A stretch of 64,000 nt of DNA from Pseudomonas sp. UFMG81 (GTDB taxonomy: Bacteria > Pseudomonadota > Gammaproteobacteria > Pseudomonadales > Pseudomonadaceae): contig NZ_JACAFQ010000008.1 of the NCBI RefSeq assembly GCF_015354575.1, forward strand, positions 114,209-178,208, written 5' to 3'. The stretch's first letter is position 1, and each line of letters opens with the position of its first letter. A program made the translations under genes and the position numbers. This document shows, piece after piece, positions 6,721 through 14,312 of the stretch. The notes below the pieces were generated by a model that made no database searches, was not told the DNA's origin, and worked only from the letters and a program-made list of their open reading frames with translations.

Positions 6721-8264
6721 ACGATGCGGTTGAACATTTCGAGAGCGCCGGGGCTGCTGCGCAGCCCTTTCGCGGCACAAGGCCGCTCCTACAGGGGATC
6801 GCGGTCGCTTGTAGGAGCGGCCTTGTGCCGCGAAAGGGGCGCGCAGCGGCCCCCGTCCTGTTGGCCATGTTGCTGGTCGGCTGTACCCTCGGGCCCGACT
6901 TCCAGCGCCCTGCCAGCGAAGCGCCAAAAGACTGGGCTGCGCTGCAGGCCCAGGCTGCCGCGAGCCAACCGGTTGCCGAACCACTGGAACTGCGCTGGTG
7001 GGACAGCTTCCACGACCCACGCCTGAGTGCCCTGATCCAGAAGGTCGCCGAGCGCAACCTCGACTTGCAGATGGCCAGCGCGCGTTTGCTGCAAAGCCGT
7101 GCCCTGCGCAGCACCGTGGCGGCGGACGAAGCGCCGTCGGTGGACGTGAATGCCGGCTACAGCCGGGCGCGCAACAGCGCCGAAGGCCTGAGCGATCCGT
7201 CGGGCAAGGCGGGCAGGTCGGCCTTCAACCTCTGGCAGGGCGACCTGGTCGCCGGTTGGGAGCTGGACCTGTGGGGCCGTGTACGGCGCCAGGTCGAGGC
7301 GGCCGACGCCACCGTCGAAGTGGCCGAGAACGACCGCCGTGGCGTGCTGCTGGCGCTGCTGTCGGAGACCGCCGGCAACTACATCCAGCTGCGCGCCGTG
7401 CAGCACACCCTGGACGTGACCCAGGACAACCTCAAGGTGGCCCGCCACAGCCTGAAGCTGTCCGAGGACCGCCAGGCCCAAGGCGTCGCCACCCGGCTCG
7501 ACGTGGCCCAGGCCAGCGCCCAGGTGGCGTCGATCGAGGCCCGGCTACCGACCCTGGAGGCGCGCCGCGATGACTTGATCAACGCCCTCAGCCTGCTCGC
7601 CGCCGAACCCCCGCGCAGCCTGCAAAACGAGCTGTTGCAAAGCGGCGAGCTGCCCGAGCCGCAGCAACGCTTTGCCATCGGCGTGCCGTCGGAGCTGGCC
7701 GAGCGCCGCCCGGATATCCGCCAGGCCGAAGCCCGGTTGCATGCCGCTACCGCCAGCATCGGCGTGGCCAAGGCCGACTTCTATCCAAGCATTCGGCTGT
7801 CGGGCAGTGTGGGTTTCCAGGCCATGCAGCTGTCCGATTTCGGCGGTTGGGATTCACGACGCTTCGCCTTCGGGCCGCAACTGTCGCTGCCGATTTTCGA
7901 AGGTGGGCGGCTCAAGGGCACGCTGGAACTGCGTGAAGCCCAGCAGCAGGAAGCGGCGCTGAACTACCACAAGGTGGTGCTCGGTGCCTGGCATGAGATC
8001 GACGACGTGCTGCGCCTGTACAACGCCAGCCAGCTGCGCCGCGACCACCTGGCCGAAGCGGTACGGCAGAACCGTATCGCCCTGGAGACCGCGCAGCGCC
8101 AGTATGTCGAAGGGGCGGTGGACTTTCTCAATGTGCTGACGGTGCAGGGTGCGCTGCTGGCCAGCGAGGAGCAGTGGATCGACAGTTCGGCGGCGGTGTC
8201 GCAGGCGTTGGTGGGGTTGTACAAGGCCCTGGGTGGGGGCTGGCAGGCGTTTGACAACGCCTGA
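6717..8264 (+). CDS. NodT-type outer-membrane efflux lipoprotein with REP-encoded N-terminus
   Basis: Outer-membrane factor (TolC superfamily, NodT/OprM type), the third part of the pump. The frame from the ATGA overlap at 6717 gives 515 residues, but residues ~11-46 are encoded by a REP doublet (6749-6855). A lipoprotein signal follows: VLLAMLLVGC with the lipid-modified Cys56, then TLGPDFQRP typical of the family, then the two OEP repeats (for example ELDLWGRVRRQVEAADA and SIGVAKADFYPSIRLSGSVG). An internal GTG at 6825 is preceded by AGGAG with 7-base spacing. It would give a 479-residue protein with a normal signal peptide (basic PRKGR, hydrophobic core, LVGC), and I think it is the better functional start. 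Which start is used is unresolved. Confidence 0.9.
   Translation: MNDAVEHFESAGAAAQPFRGTRPLLQGIAVACRSGLVPRKGRAAAPVLLAMLLVGCTLGPDFQRPASEAPKDWAALQAQAAASQPVAEPLELRWWDSFHDPRLSALIQKVAERNLDLQMASARLLQSRALRSTVAADEAPSVDVNAGYSRARNSAEGLSDPSGKAGRSAFNLWQGDLVAGWELDLWGRVRRQVEAADATVEVAENDRRGVLLALLSETAGNYIQLRAVQHTLDVTQDNLKVARHSLKLSEDRQAQGVATRLDVAQASAQVASIEARLPTLEARRDDLINALSLLAAEPPRSLQNELLQSGELPEPQQRFAIGVPSELAERRPDIRQAEARLHAATASIGVAKADFYPSIRLSGSVGFQAMQLSDFGGWDSRRFAFGPQLSLPIFEGGRLKGTLELREAQQQEAALNYHKVVLGAWHEIDDVLRLYNASQLRRDHLAEAVRQNRIALETAQRQYVEGAVDFLNVLTVQGALLASEEQWIDSSAAVSQALVGLYKALGGGWQAFDNA
6749..6855. repeat. REP doublet, type B, inside the 5' coding region of the NodT-type gene
   Basis: Inverted pair of the GGGGCTGC...CTTTCGCGGCACAAGGCCGC unit and its complement (TGTAGGAGCGGCCTTGTGCC and so on). 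It is in frame with the lipoprotein gene and lies between its overlapping ATG and the signal-peptide core. Confidence 0.93.
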
Positions 8265-8268
8265 CAAG

Positions 8269-8325
8269 CATCGCGGGGCAAGCCCGCTCCCACGGTTAGC
8301 GTGGGAGCGGGCTTGCCCCGCGATG
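8269..8325. repeat. REP doublet, type A
   Basis: CATCGCGGGGCAAGCCCGCT and its complement around a short loop. It sits between the convergent ends of the efflux operon (stop at 8264) and the dehydrogenase gene (stop at 8329), where it can serve as a shared 3' hairpin. Confidence 0.93.
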
Positions 8326-8328
8326 GCC

Positions 8329-9153
8329 CTAGAGCGGCCGCAATAACCCGAAGCGCTTGCGCAACACCCAATCGAGCAACCGCTGCGGCAACACCCGCGC
8401 CATCAACGGCAACGCCGTGCTGCCATTGCCGATACGCACCAACGCCGGCACCGGCGACTTGCGCGTAGCGGCCAGCAACCGCTGGGCAAACACCGCCGCC
8501 GAGGTCGGCCGATCCTGCGAAGCCCGTGCCCGGGCCTGTACCTGCTCGCGCAACGGCCACCACGGCGAGTCGCTCGCCAGCACCTGCTCGGCCTGCTGCT
8601 GGGCATTGCTGGCGAACTGCGAGGCAATCGCCCCCGGCTGCACTTCCATCACGCGGATACCGAATGGCGCCAACTCCAGGCGCAGGGCATCGGTCAGCCC
8701 GTGCACGGCCGCTTTCGAAGCGCAGTAGGCACCGGCGAACGGGGTCACCAGCACGCCCGACACGCTGCCGATATTCACCACCAGCCCTCGCGAGCGACGC
8801 AGCAACGGGAACAGCGCACGGGTCACGCCAACCAGGGCGAAGACGTTGGTCTCGAACTGCTGGCGCATCGCTTCGACACCACCATCGAGCAATGGGCCCA
8901 TGGCGCCGTAACCGGCGTTGTTGATGAGGATATCGAGGCCGCCATGGCGGTCTTGCAGTTCGTCGGCCAGGCGGGTCAAGGCCTCGCCGTCATTCACATC
9001 CAGTTGCCGTGCGGCGAAGCCGGCGGCGAGCAGGGTGTCGACATCGTCGAGCTTGCGGGCGGTGGCCCAGACTTCGTGGCCGGCATCGCGAAAGGCGTCG
9101 GCCAGGGCGCGGCCGATGCCGCTGGAACAACCGGTGATGAGGACGGTGGGCAT
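8329..9153 (-). CDS. Short-chain dehydrogenase/reductase, classical type
   Basis: A 274-residue cytoplasmic NAD(P)-dependent oxidoreductase. It has TGCSSGIG at residues 7-14 (dinucleotide binding), NNAG near residue 85, and the catalytic Ser-Tyr-Lys set in NIGSVSG...YCASK. The start ATG at 9153 precedes the first beta strand (MPTVLITG); the frame stays open further upstream but only through low-quality sequence with a REP-like segment. The substrate is unknown; relatives include oxidoreductases annotated as 3-oxoacyl reductase-like or steroid-type. The C-terminal ~50 residues are more basic (LLDWVLRKRFGLL) and may be membrane-associated. Confidence 0.9.
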   Translation of the reverse strand: MPTVLITGCSSGIGRALADAFRDAGHEVWATARKLDDVDTLLAAGFAARQLDVNDGEALTRLADELQDRHGGLDILINNAGYGAMGPLLDGGVEAMRQQFETNVFALVGVTRALFPLLRRSRGLVVNIGSVSGVLVTPFAGAYCASKAAVHGLTDALRLELAPFGIRVMEVQPGAIASQFASNAQQQAEQVLASDSPWWPLREQVQARARASQDRPTSAAVFAQRLLAATRKSPVPALVRIGNGSTALPLMARVLPQRLLDWVLRKRFGLLRPL

Positions 9154-9192
9154 GAACGGGGCCTTGTGATCAGAGTGAGGGGGGCTACCCCC

Positions 9193-9220
9193 CTGTAGGA
9201 GCCGGCTCGCCGGCGAATAG
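9193..9220. repeat. Single REP-like unit, type C
   Basis: CTGTAGGAGCCGGCTCGCCGGCGA resembles half of the type C REP doublets seen at 24193 and 52217. There is no inverted partner nearby. Confidence 0.6.
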
Positions 9221-9242
9221 GCCGGCACAGACAGCGGAACAA

Positions 9243-9314
9243 TGGACGAATGTACCTTGCACAGGCTTCGCCCGAAACTCCAAAGTCAGCGGCCTGAAAC
9301 CGTAATGCCGCGTG
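9243..9314 (-). pseudogene. Decayed 3' fragment of the small 'multidrug transporter'-type gene
   Basis: Read leftward, this stretch encodes HYGFRPLTLEFRAKPVQGTF, clearly related to the C-terminus of the intact gene at 10448-10912 (GYRPQTLEFRAEHLQGTF). The DNA is similar too (for example GCCCGAAACTC followed by a near-match of 35 bases). No upstream part of the gene remains and there is no start codon. It looks like the remnant of a second copy, with the AT-richer accessory patch lying between the fragment and the intact gene. Confidence 0.7.
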
Positions 9315-9911
9315 AAGCACCGGCTTCATCGGGGCCTTGCTGTTGTGTTGGTTCTCAATCGCTCAGAATTTCTCAGGCATAAAGTACGCCAGGAAACGAG
9401 ATGGCGAGCTATCAGTTCTACCAGTTGAGTAGCACGACCCAACGGGGTAACGTACAGGCAGCCACTGTAAATATCCTAAGTGGAAGTAACATGTCTACGA
9501 GGACTAAAAATTAAGCACGCGCCCTGTGGAATGCTTAGTGCTGTTGAGTTTAATAATGCTGAAGCAATCGTTGAGATAGGGAGTGCATGCTCTCTCGAGG
9601 GCTGCGCTGACACTCAAGTGCGAGCGGCCGATAACGGTTGCGTGGTGGTATGCGGACGATCTGCCACTGGGGACTTCAGCATTGCCTTGCCGCACAGTGA
9701 TACTGCCCCTGTCTTCGCGCGGCGCAAGTACGAGCGTGCGAACTAACACTTTTTCCCGTTGTGCAGCCCAATCCGCTGGCATAGCGTTTGGTAGCCAACA
9801 TTGTCAGGCGAAGTAGCAAAGGTGAGCATTTTTGAGCCCACGCGGCGCGTCATGGGCAGTAGATCCTGCTGCGAATGGCGATCCTATTGACATAGTGCAG
9901 GAAACACGCAG
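9315..9911. other. AT-richer intergenic stretch with only short ORFs
   Basis: About 600 bases without a convincing gene. The base composition is visibly lower in GC than the flanks, and the only frames are short: one of 37 codons at 9401-9514 with a good ribosome-binding site, and one of 71 codons at 9531-9746 without one. It may hold the debris of a gene related to the small orphan genes that follow. No repeats or hairpins of note were seen. Confidence 0.6.
9401..9514 (+). CDS. Possible 37-residue small protein or truncated gene start
   Basis: An ATG preceded by AGGA with 6-base spacing opens a frame of 37 codons starting MASYQFYQLSSTTQRGN and ending at TAA. I do not recognise it. The leader (CCAGGAAACGAG before the ATG) resembles that of the orphan gene at 9912 (GCAGGAAACACGCAG), so it may be the start of a related gene truncated by a stop or frameshift. 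Weakly supported. Confidence 0.3.
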   Translation: MASYQFYQLSSTTQRGNVQAATVNILSGSNMSTRTKN

Positions 9912-10388
9912 ATGAAAAATGAAGCCAGCGATTTGGACGCGCAATGTGTAAGGGTGGTTGATCCGCTGAAGGCATCTCTAACCATTGATAAAGAGGTCAT
10001 TGAGTTTGAGGGTGATCGAGTCCATTTTTCTCCTGGAAGTGGACGTATGATCCTACGTGCGCTTCAGGACGAAGGCGAAGGTGAGGATAGGTCGGCCCTG
10101 GTTATCGACATATACCTTCCACGGACGGAGGAGAAAAAAGAGTTTGAAATACGTCTTCCGGAGTTCATGACGGACCCTCAGATCTCAGCCTTGAATGTCA
10201 GATCTATACTCTCCAACCATTGGAGCGGATTCGCCAGTAGCGGTGAGGCGTCGGTTCTCTATGTGACGGATACGCAGGTAAGTATTTCATCGGTTGATGC
10301 CAGCGGCGTTTTGAATGATGGCAGGCCGTTTAAAGTGATCATCGAGCCCTTTTCGTATTCCCAGGCTGACACGCCAGGCAAACGATAA
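9912..10388 (+). CDS. Orphan small protein, unknown function
   Basis: A 158-residue soluble protein without signal peptide or membrane segment, rich in alternating hydrophobic residues that suggest a mostly beta fold (SLTIDKEVIEFEG, SALVIDIYLPR, ASVLYVTDTQVSISSV). AGGA lies 9 bases before the ATG. Codon use is visibly AT-richer than in the neighbours, suggesting acquisition. It converges on the small membrane-protein gene at 10448. Two other unknown small genes of similar size and composition (11121 and 11644) lie nearby on the same strand. No function can be assigned. Confidence 0.75.
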   Translation: MKNEASDLDAQCVRVVDPLKASLTIDKEVIEFEGDRVHFSPGSGRMILRALQDEGEGEDRSALVIDIYLPRTEEKKEFEIRLPEFMTDPQISALNVRSILSNHWSGFASSGEASVLYVTDTQVSISSVDASGVLNDGRPFKVIIEPFSYSQADTPGKR

Positions 10389-10447
10389 CCGATACACCGA
10401 TGGCGCCAACGTGCCTCGGTTATTGCAAGGTCAATAGAGGCGAACGG

Positions 10448-10912
10448 TCAGTTGGCAAACGTCCCTTGCAGATGTTCTGCCCGAAACTCAAGCGTCTGCG
10501 GCCGATACCCCGAGCGCAGTGGCGGCAGCGGCAGGCAGTCGCGCCACTCGGCACCGGGCTGCAATTCGCCAGGGCCACGGTAGCGCGGTGCGGCGTAGGT
10601 GTTCTCGGCCAGGTTCACGGTATCGCCCGGTGCATAGGCACCCACGCGCCAGCGCAGTTCGCTGAGCGGGGCTTTGTTGCCGTTCTTCATGCGCACCTGT
10701 AGCGCGCGGTCGGCGGGGCATTGCTCGGGTGCGTAGCTCAGGCGCAGATCCAGGCGCGCCAGTTGCGAGGCTTCGCGGGTGTCCTGCCACACCACCCACA
10801 GCGCCACCAGCCCCAGGCCGCACACGGCCGCCAGGGATATCGGCAATGCCTTGGCCGGGTAGCGCAGCAGCAGGACCAGCCAGGTGAGGACAAGCAGGGC
10901 GCCGATGATCAT
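10448..10912 (-). CDS. Small membrane-anchored protein (often annotated 'multidrug transporter')
   Basis: A 154-residue protein with two N-terminal membrane helices (about residues 2-18 and 22-42) and a soluble C-terminal domain of about 110 residues with a likely beta-sandwich (VRMKNGNKAPLSELRWRVGA ... RPQTLEFRAEHLQGTFAN). Pseudomonads carry this family beside core genes, and databases tend to call it multidrug transporter without evidence. GC content is like the core genome, unlike the orphan genes on both sides. A decayed copy of its last ~24 codons sits at 9243-9314. Confidence 0.75.
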   Translation of the reverse strand: MIIGALLVLTWLVLLLRYPAKALPISLAAVCGLGLVALWVVWQDTREASQLARLDLRLSYAPEQCPADRALQVRMKNGNKAPLSELRWRVGAYAPGDTVNLAENTYAAPRYRGPGELQPGAEWRDCLPLPPLRSGYRPQTLEFRAEHLQGTFAN

Positions 10913-11120
10913 GGGCAGTGCATCTCGACAACAGGGATGGCCTCATCCTAGCGCGATTGCACGGGCGCATCCAAAACCACTTCCGTCTTACCGAAAACTC
11001 ACGATCAGCAGCCGAACTGTTATTTCTGCCAGTTGTGGAGCGGTGGTAGCAGCCTTAGTGTATTCGCGAGGCCTGCTGTTCATGACCGGATAGTTAAATG
11101 ATGGAAGGAGGAGACTACTG

Positions 11121-11567
11121 ATGAACAATGCATCGAAGACAGGCAAGAACTCGCACAAGCGAATAGCTGTCAGTGGCGAAGTCACGGCTCAGCTCAAGTT
11201 CAGTGGATCTGCGGACAGGGAGTTCAAGACAGAGCTCATAGAGTTTTCGGATCATGACGATGACACGCACGCCAATGTCCATGCGACACACGAGGTGGAA
11301 AATCAGAGCCCTCAACATATTGTGATTGGCGTGCCGCGCACCGTTATGAAAGACGAATATGACATTGCCCCGCTGGGTAGTGGTCCCGGCAAGGCATGGG
11401 CAGAATTGAAAAGCCGCTATAACGGCAATGCACGCTCAGGCAAGCTGACGAACGTCAAGTGGGATAAAGAGAAGCGTACGCTTTCTGGACGGTTTGCCTT
11501 TCAGGGGATGGATGCTTTCGAACGAAATTTTTCCGCAGAGGACGGTGAATTTTCCATCACCTACTGA
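11121..11567 (+). CDS. Orphan small protein, unknown function
   Basis: A 148-residue soluble, polar protein without signal peptide. An excellent ribosome-binding site (GGAAGGAGGAG about 8 bases before the ATG) supports expression. The first 15 residues are basic and Ser/Asn-rich. The last third reads like a beta-rich lipocalin-style or sandwich domain (SGKLTNVKWDKEKRTLSGRF). Lower GC than the flanking core genes. Followed after 76 bases by another orphan gene on the same strand, probably co-transcribed. No family recognised. Confidence 0.75.
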   Translation: MNNASKTGKNSHKRIAVSGEVTAQLKFSGSADREFKTELIEFSDHDDDTHANVHATHEVENQSPQHIVIGVPRTVMKDEYDIAPLGSGPGKAWAELKSRYNGNARSGKLTNVKWDKEKRTLSGRFAFQGMDAFERNFSAEDGEFSITY

Positions 11568-11643
11568 TACCCAGCTCAGGCGAACAGTACGTTCATCCAA
11601 CGTTGAAGAAAAGTCTTGAATGATAGAGACATGGAGATGCGTC

Positions 11644-12069
11644 ATGAGTGACTACAGTCAGGAAAAATTTGATGCGATGCGGCTGAAAGCAAAACGGGTT
11701 GATGGGCAGGCAGTGATGACCATCACGCCGTCTCTAGTCGGCGTAGAGAACTATGTGGCAGATGAAGTGCGGTACTCGCCGGAAGGGCTGACCGATCACT
11801 ACGTGTTCGCCTATAAAGCAATTTCAGGGCAGGGTGACTACACGAACCTGGGGCTGACATTCTATCTGAATAGCGCGGGTGGTCAGCTTAATGTCAAATC
11901 AGGTGTTGTTGTTCTGAATAACCATCTACTGCCGAGTCGACAGGCCAAATTTGAAGTCAAAGTATGGAAACCTGAAGAACATATATCCTTCAGCTTTGAA
12001 TGGATAACTGAAGGGCCTGAGAAGGATCATGCGGTGACAGAGGGGCTCATCGACATCAAGTTCAGCTAG
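11644..12069 (+). CDS. Orphan small protein, unknown function
   Basis: A 141-residue soluble protein, no signal peptide, predicted beta-rich (VRYSPEGLTDHYVFAYKAIS, LGLTFYLNSAGGQLNVKSGV, ISFSFEWITEG). The ATG at 11644 has GGAG about 8 bases upstream; an ATG at 11620 in the same frame lacks a good site. Lower GC than the core. It converges with algA; an inverted repeat at 12093-12140 separates the two. The general layout (strand count, hydrophobic spacing) resembles the orphan genes at 9912 and 11121, but the sequence identity is too low for me to claim homology. Confidence 0.75.
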   Translation: MSDYSQEKFDAMRLKAKRVDGQAVMTITPSLVGVENYVADEVRYSPEGLTDHYVFAYKAISGQGDYTNLGLTFYLNSAGGQLNVKSGVVVLNNHLLPSRQAKFEVKVWKPEEHISFSFEWITEGPEKDHAVTEGLIDIKFS

Positions 12070-12092
12070 CTCGGGCATGAGCGCGTTCGCCA

Positions 12093-12140
12093 TCTGGCCA
12101 CTTTGCGCGTACCCATTCGGGTTCACGCAAAGTGGCCAGA
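12093..12140. terminator. Long inverted repeat between convergent genes (likely bidirectional terminator)
   Basis: Perfect 15-bp arms TCTGGCCACTTTGCG and CGCAAAGTGGCCAGA around an 18-base loop that itself contains ACCC-attc-GGGT. It sits between the ends of the orphan gene (12069) and algA (12155). There is no T-run on either side, so termination would depend on other features. Confidence 0.6.
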
Positions 12141-12154
12141 ACGGACCGGGGTGC

Positions 12155-13612
12155 TTACTGCGCGATGGTCTTCACCGAAACCCCACGCTCCACCGGCGTG
12201 GAGGTACGCCCATACACATCCTCGAAGCGCTCGATGTCATCCTCGCCCAGGTAGCTCCCGGACTGCACTTCGATGATCTCCAGCGGGATCTTGCCCGGGT
12301 TGCGCAGGCGGTGCACCGAGGCGATGGGGATGTAGGTGGACTGGTTCTCGGTCAGCAGGAACACGTTCTCGTCACAGGTTACCTCGGCGGTGCCGGACAC
12401 CACGATCCAGTGCTCGGCGCGGTGGTGGTGCATCTGCAACGACAGCGCGGCACCCGGCTTGACGGTGATGTGCTTGACCTGGAAGCGCCCGCCCATGTCC
12501 ACCGAGTCGTACGAGCCCCACGGGCGGTACACCTCCAGGTGGTTCTGGGTCTCGGTCCGGCCCTGGGCATCGAGGGTATTGACCAGTTGCTTGACGCCTT
12601 GGACCTTGTCCTTGTGGGCGATCATCATGGCGTCCTTGGTCTCCACCACCACGATGTTCTCCAGGCCGATCACCGACACCAGCTTGCCGTTGCCGTGGAT
12701 CATGCAGTTGTGGCTGTCCTGCACCACCACGTCGCCCTTGGTGACGTTGCCGTTGTCGTCTTTCTCGTGCACGTCCCACAGCGACGACCAGCAGCCCACG
12801 TCGCTCCAGCCGGCCGACAGCGGCACCACGCAGGCGCGCTGGGTCTTTTCCATCACCGCGTAGTCGATGGAGTTGTCCGGGCAGCAGGCGAAGGTGGCTT
12901 CGTCGATGCTCAGCACATCGGCCTCTTCGTCGCTGCGCTCCAGGGCCAGCAGGCAGGTGTCGTAGATGTCGGCATCGTGGCGCTTGAGCTCTTCGAGGAA
13001 GCGGCTGGCGCGGAACAGGAACATACCGCTGTTCCAGAAGTAGCCACCGGCGCGGACGAACTCGTTGGCGCGTTTCTCGTCGGGCTTTTCGACGAACTGC
13101 GCGACCCGCGCCACACCCTCGGGCAGCAGCGCGTCCTGGCTTGAGCGGATATAGCCGTAGCCGGTCTCGGGCTTGGTCGCCGGTACGCCGAACAGCACCA
13201 TCTCGCCACGTTCGGCAGCCACGGTGGCCAGGGCCAGGGCGCGTTGCAGGGCCTTCTGGTCCTCGATCACGTGGTCGGCCGGCAGCACCAGCATCAGCTC
13301 GTCACGGCCTTCGTTGACCAGCTTCATGGCGGTCATTGCCACGGCCGGCGCGGTGTTGCGGCCGAAGGGTTCCATGAGGATGGCCTGGGTCTCCAGCTTC
13401 AGCGCACCCAGCTGCTCCTGGACGATGAACTTGTGGTCCTTGTTGCAGACCACGATGGGGCTGTCCATGCCGTCGAACACCAGGCGCTGGATGGTCTGCT
13501 GGAACAGCGTGTGCTCGCCGGTCAGGGCCAGGAACTGCTTGGGGAACTGCTTGCGCGACAAAGGCCACAGACGCGAACCGCTACCACCAGAAAGAATTAC
13601 CGGGATCATCAT
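12155..13612 (-). CDS. algA: Bifunctional mannose-6-phosphate isomerase / GDP-mannose pyrophosphorylase
   Basis: A 485-residue cytoplasmic enzyme carrying out the first and third steps of GDP-mannose supply for alginate (fructose-6-P to mannose-6-P; mannose-1-P + GTP to GDP-mannose). The pyrophosphorylase domain opens with the signature LSGGSGSRLWPLSRKQFPKQ (residues ~7-26). The C-terminal type II isomerase cupin has LQMHHHRAEHW at 392-402, with the metal-binding Gln/His set. Length matches AlgA (481 in P. aeruginosa). It is the last gene of the alg operon, 32 bases after algF. Two adjacent ATGs make the start ambiguous by one codon. Confidence 0.97.
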   Translation of the reverse strand: MMIPVILSGGSGSRLWPLSRKQFPKQFLALTGEHTLFQQTIQRLVFDGMDSPIVVCNKDHKFIVQEQLGALKLETQAILMEPFGRNTAPAVAMTAMKLVNEGRDELMLVLPADHVIEDQKALQRALALATVAAERGEMVLFGVPATKPETGYGYIRSSQDALLPEGVARVAQFVEKPDEKRANEFVRAGGYFWNSGMFLFRASRFLEELKRHDADIYDTCLLALERSDEEADVLSIDEATFACCPDNSIDYAVMEKTQRACVVPLSAGWSDVGCWSSLWDVHEKDDNGNVTKGDVVVQDSHNCMIHGNGKLVSVIGLENIVVVETKDAMMIAHKDKVQGVKQLVNTLDAQGRTETQNHLEVYRPWGSYDSVDMGGRFQVKHITVKPGAALSLQMHHHRAEHWIVVSGTAEVTCDENVFLLTENQSTYIPIASVHRLRNPGKIPLEIIEVQSGSYLGEDDIERFEDVYGRTSTPVERGVSVKTIAQ

Positions 13613-13644
13613 GTTTCTCCAATAGTCGTTTAGAGGCAGGGGGA

Positions 13645-14292
13645 TCAGTTGCTAGCCACGGGGCGAGTTACCCACACCGGCGACAGGCTGTTGCCGGAAC
13701 CGGTGACGTACAGCACGGCCGCTTCGCCGCGCTCCAGGGCGACGGGTTTGACGTCGCCGACTTTCTTGTCGCCTGCATACAGCGCGAGGTTGACCTTGAC
13801 CGGGTTGATCTCGCGCTCGCCACGGCCCTTGGCCGCCACCGGCTTGACCACTTCGGTCTTGCCGTCGGCGGTTTTCAGGGTCAGTTGCTGGTCGCTGAGG
13901 TTCTGCACGCGGACCAGGGCTTTCTGCTTGTTCTTGAACGGCGGTTCTTCGATCAGTTGCGGGTTGCCGCCTGCGTTGTTGACCAGGGTGTAGTACTTGT
14001 CGGCGGCCAGCTTGACCGGGACGTTCTTGCCACCGACCTGGGCGGTGTAGTCACCGCCGGGCAGGAAGCTGAAGTCGCTGCTGGCCTGGGCGCCGACCTG
14101 CTTGATCTGGGTGTTGCCCACGCTCGCGGCAGTGGGGCTGCTTGCGGCGTTGTACAAACGTACGAAGGTCGAGCCCTTCGGCGCGCTCGGCCCGTACAGG
14201 GCAGCGTCGGCACCGGCGAAGGCCTGCATCGAGGCCACGGTCAGGCCGGCAGCGAGGGTGAGGGCTTTGGCAATGGAAGTCTTGGTGGTCAT
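13645..14292 (-). CDS. algF: Alginate O-acetylation periplasmic protein
   Basis: A 215-residue periplasmic protein with a clear Sec signal (MTTKTSIAKALTLAAGLTVA, cleavage after AFA near residue 26). The rest forms two beta-rich domains. AlgF works with AlgI and AlgJ in passing acetyl groups from the membrane to mannuronate residues; it has no known catalytic residues. The frame runs further upstream, but the ATG at 14292 with the signal peptide is the evident start, 20 bases after the algJ stop. Confidence 0.95.
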   Translation of the reverse strand: MTTKTSIAKALTLAAGLTVASMQAFAGADAALYGPSAPKGSTFVRLYNAASSPTAASVGNTQIKQVGAQASSDFSFLPGGDYTAQVGGKNVPVKLAADKYYTLVNNAGGNPQLIEEPPFKNKQKALVRVQNLSDQQLTLKTADGKTEVVKPVAAKGRGEREINPVKVNLALYAGDKKVGDVKPVALERGEAAVLYVTGSGNSLSPVWVTRPVASN

Positions 14293-14312
14293 GTGCGTGT
14301 TCCTCTCTATCT

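Noticed and set aside
9531..9746. 71-codon frame in the AT-richer patch
   Set aside because: No ribosome-binding site, odd composition with many Cys, and no sign of conservation that I can judge; left as part of the intergenic stretch.
9154..12092. Genomic island or prophage with integrase
   Set aside because: The patch is under 3 kb and has no integrase, transposase, tRNA site or phage gene; only composition and the duplicated gene end suggest acquisition.
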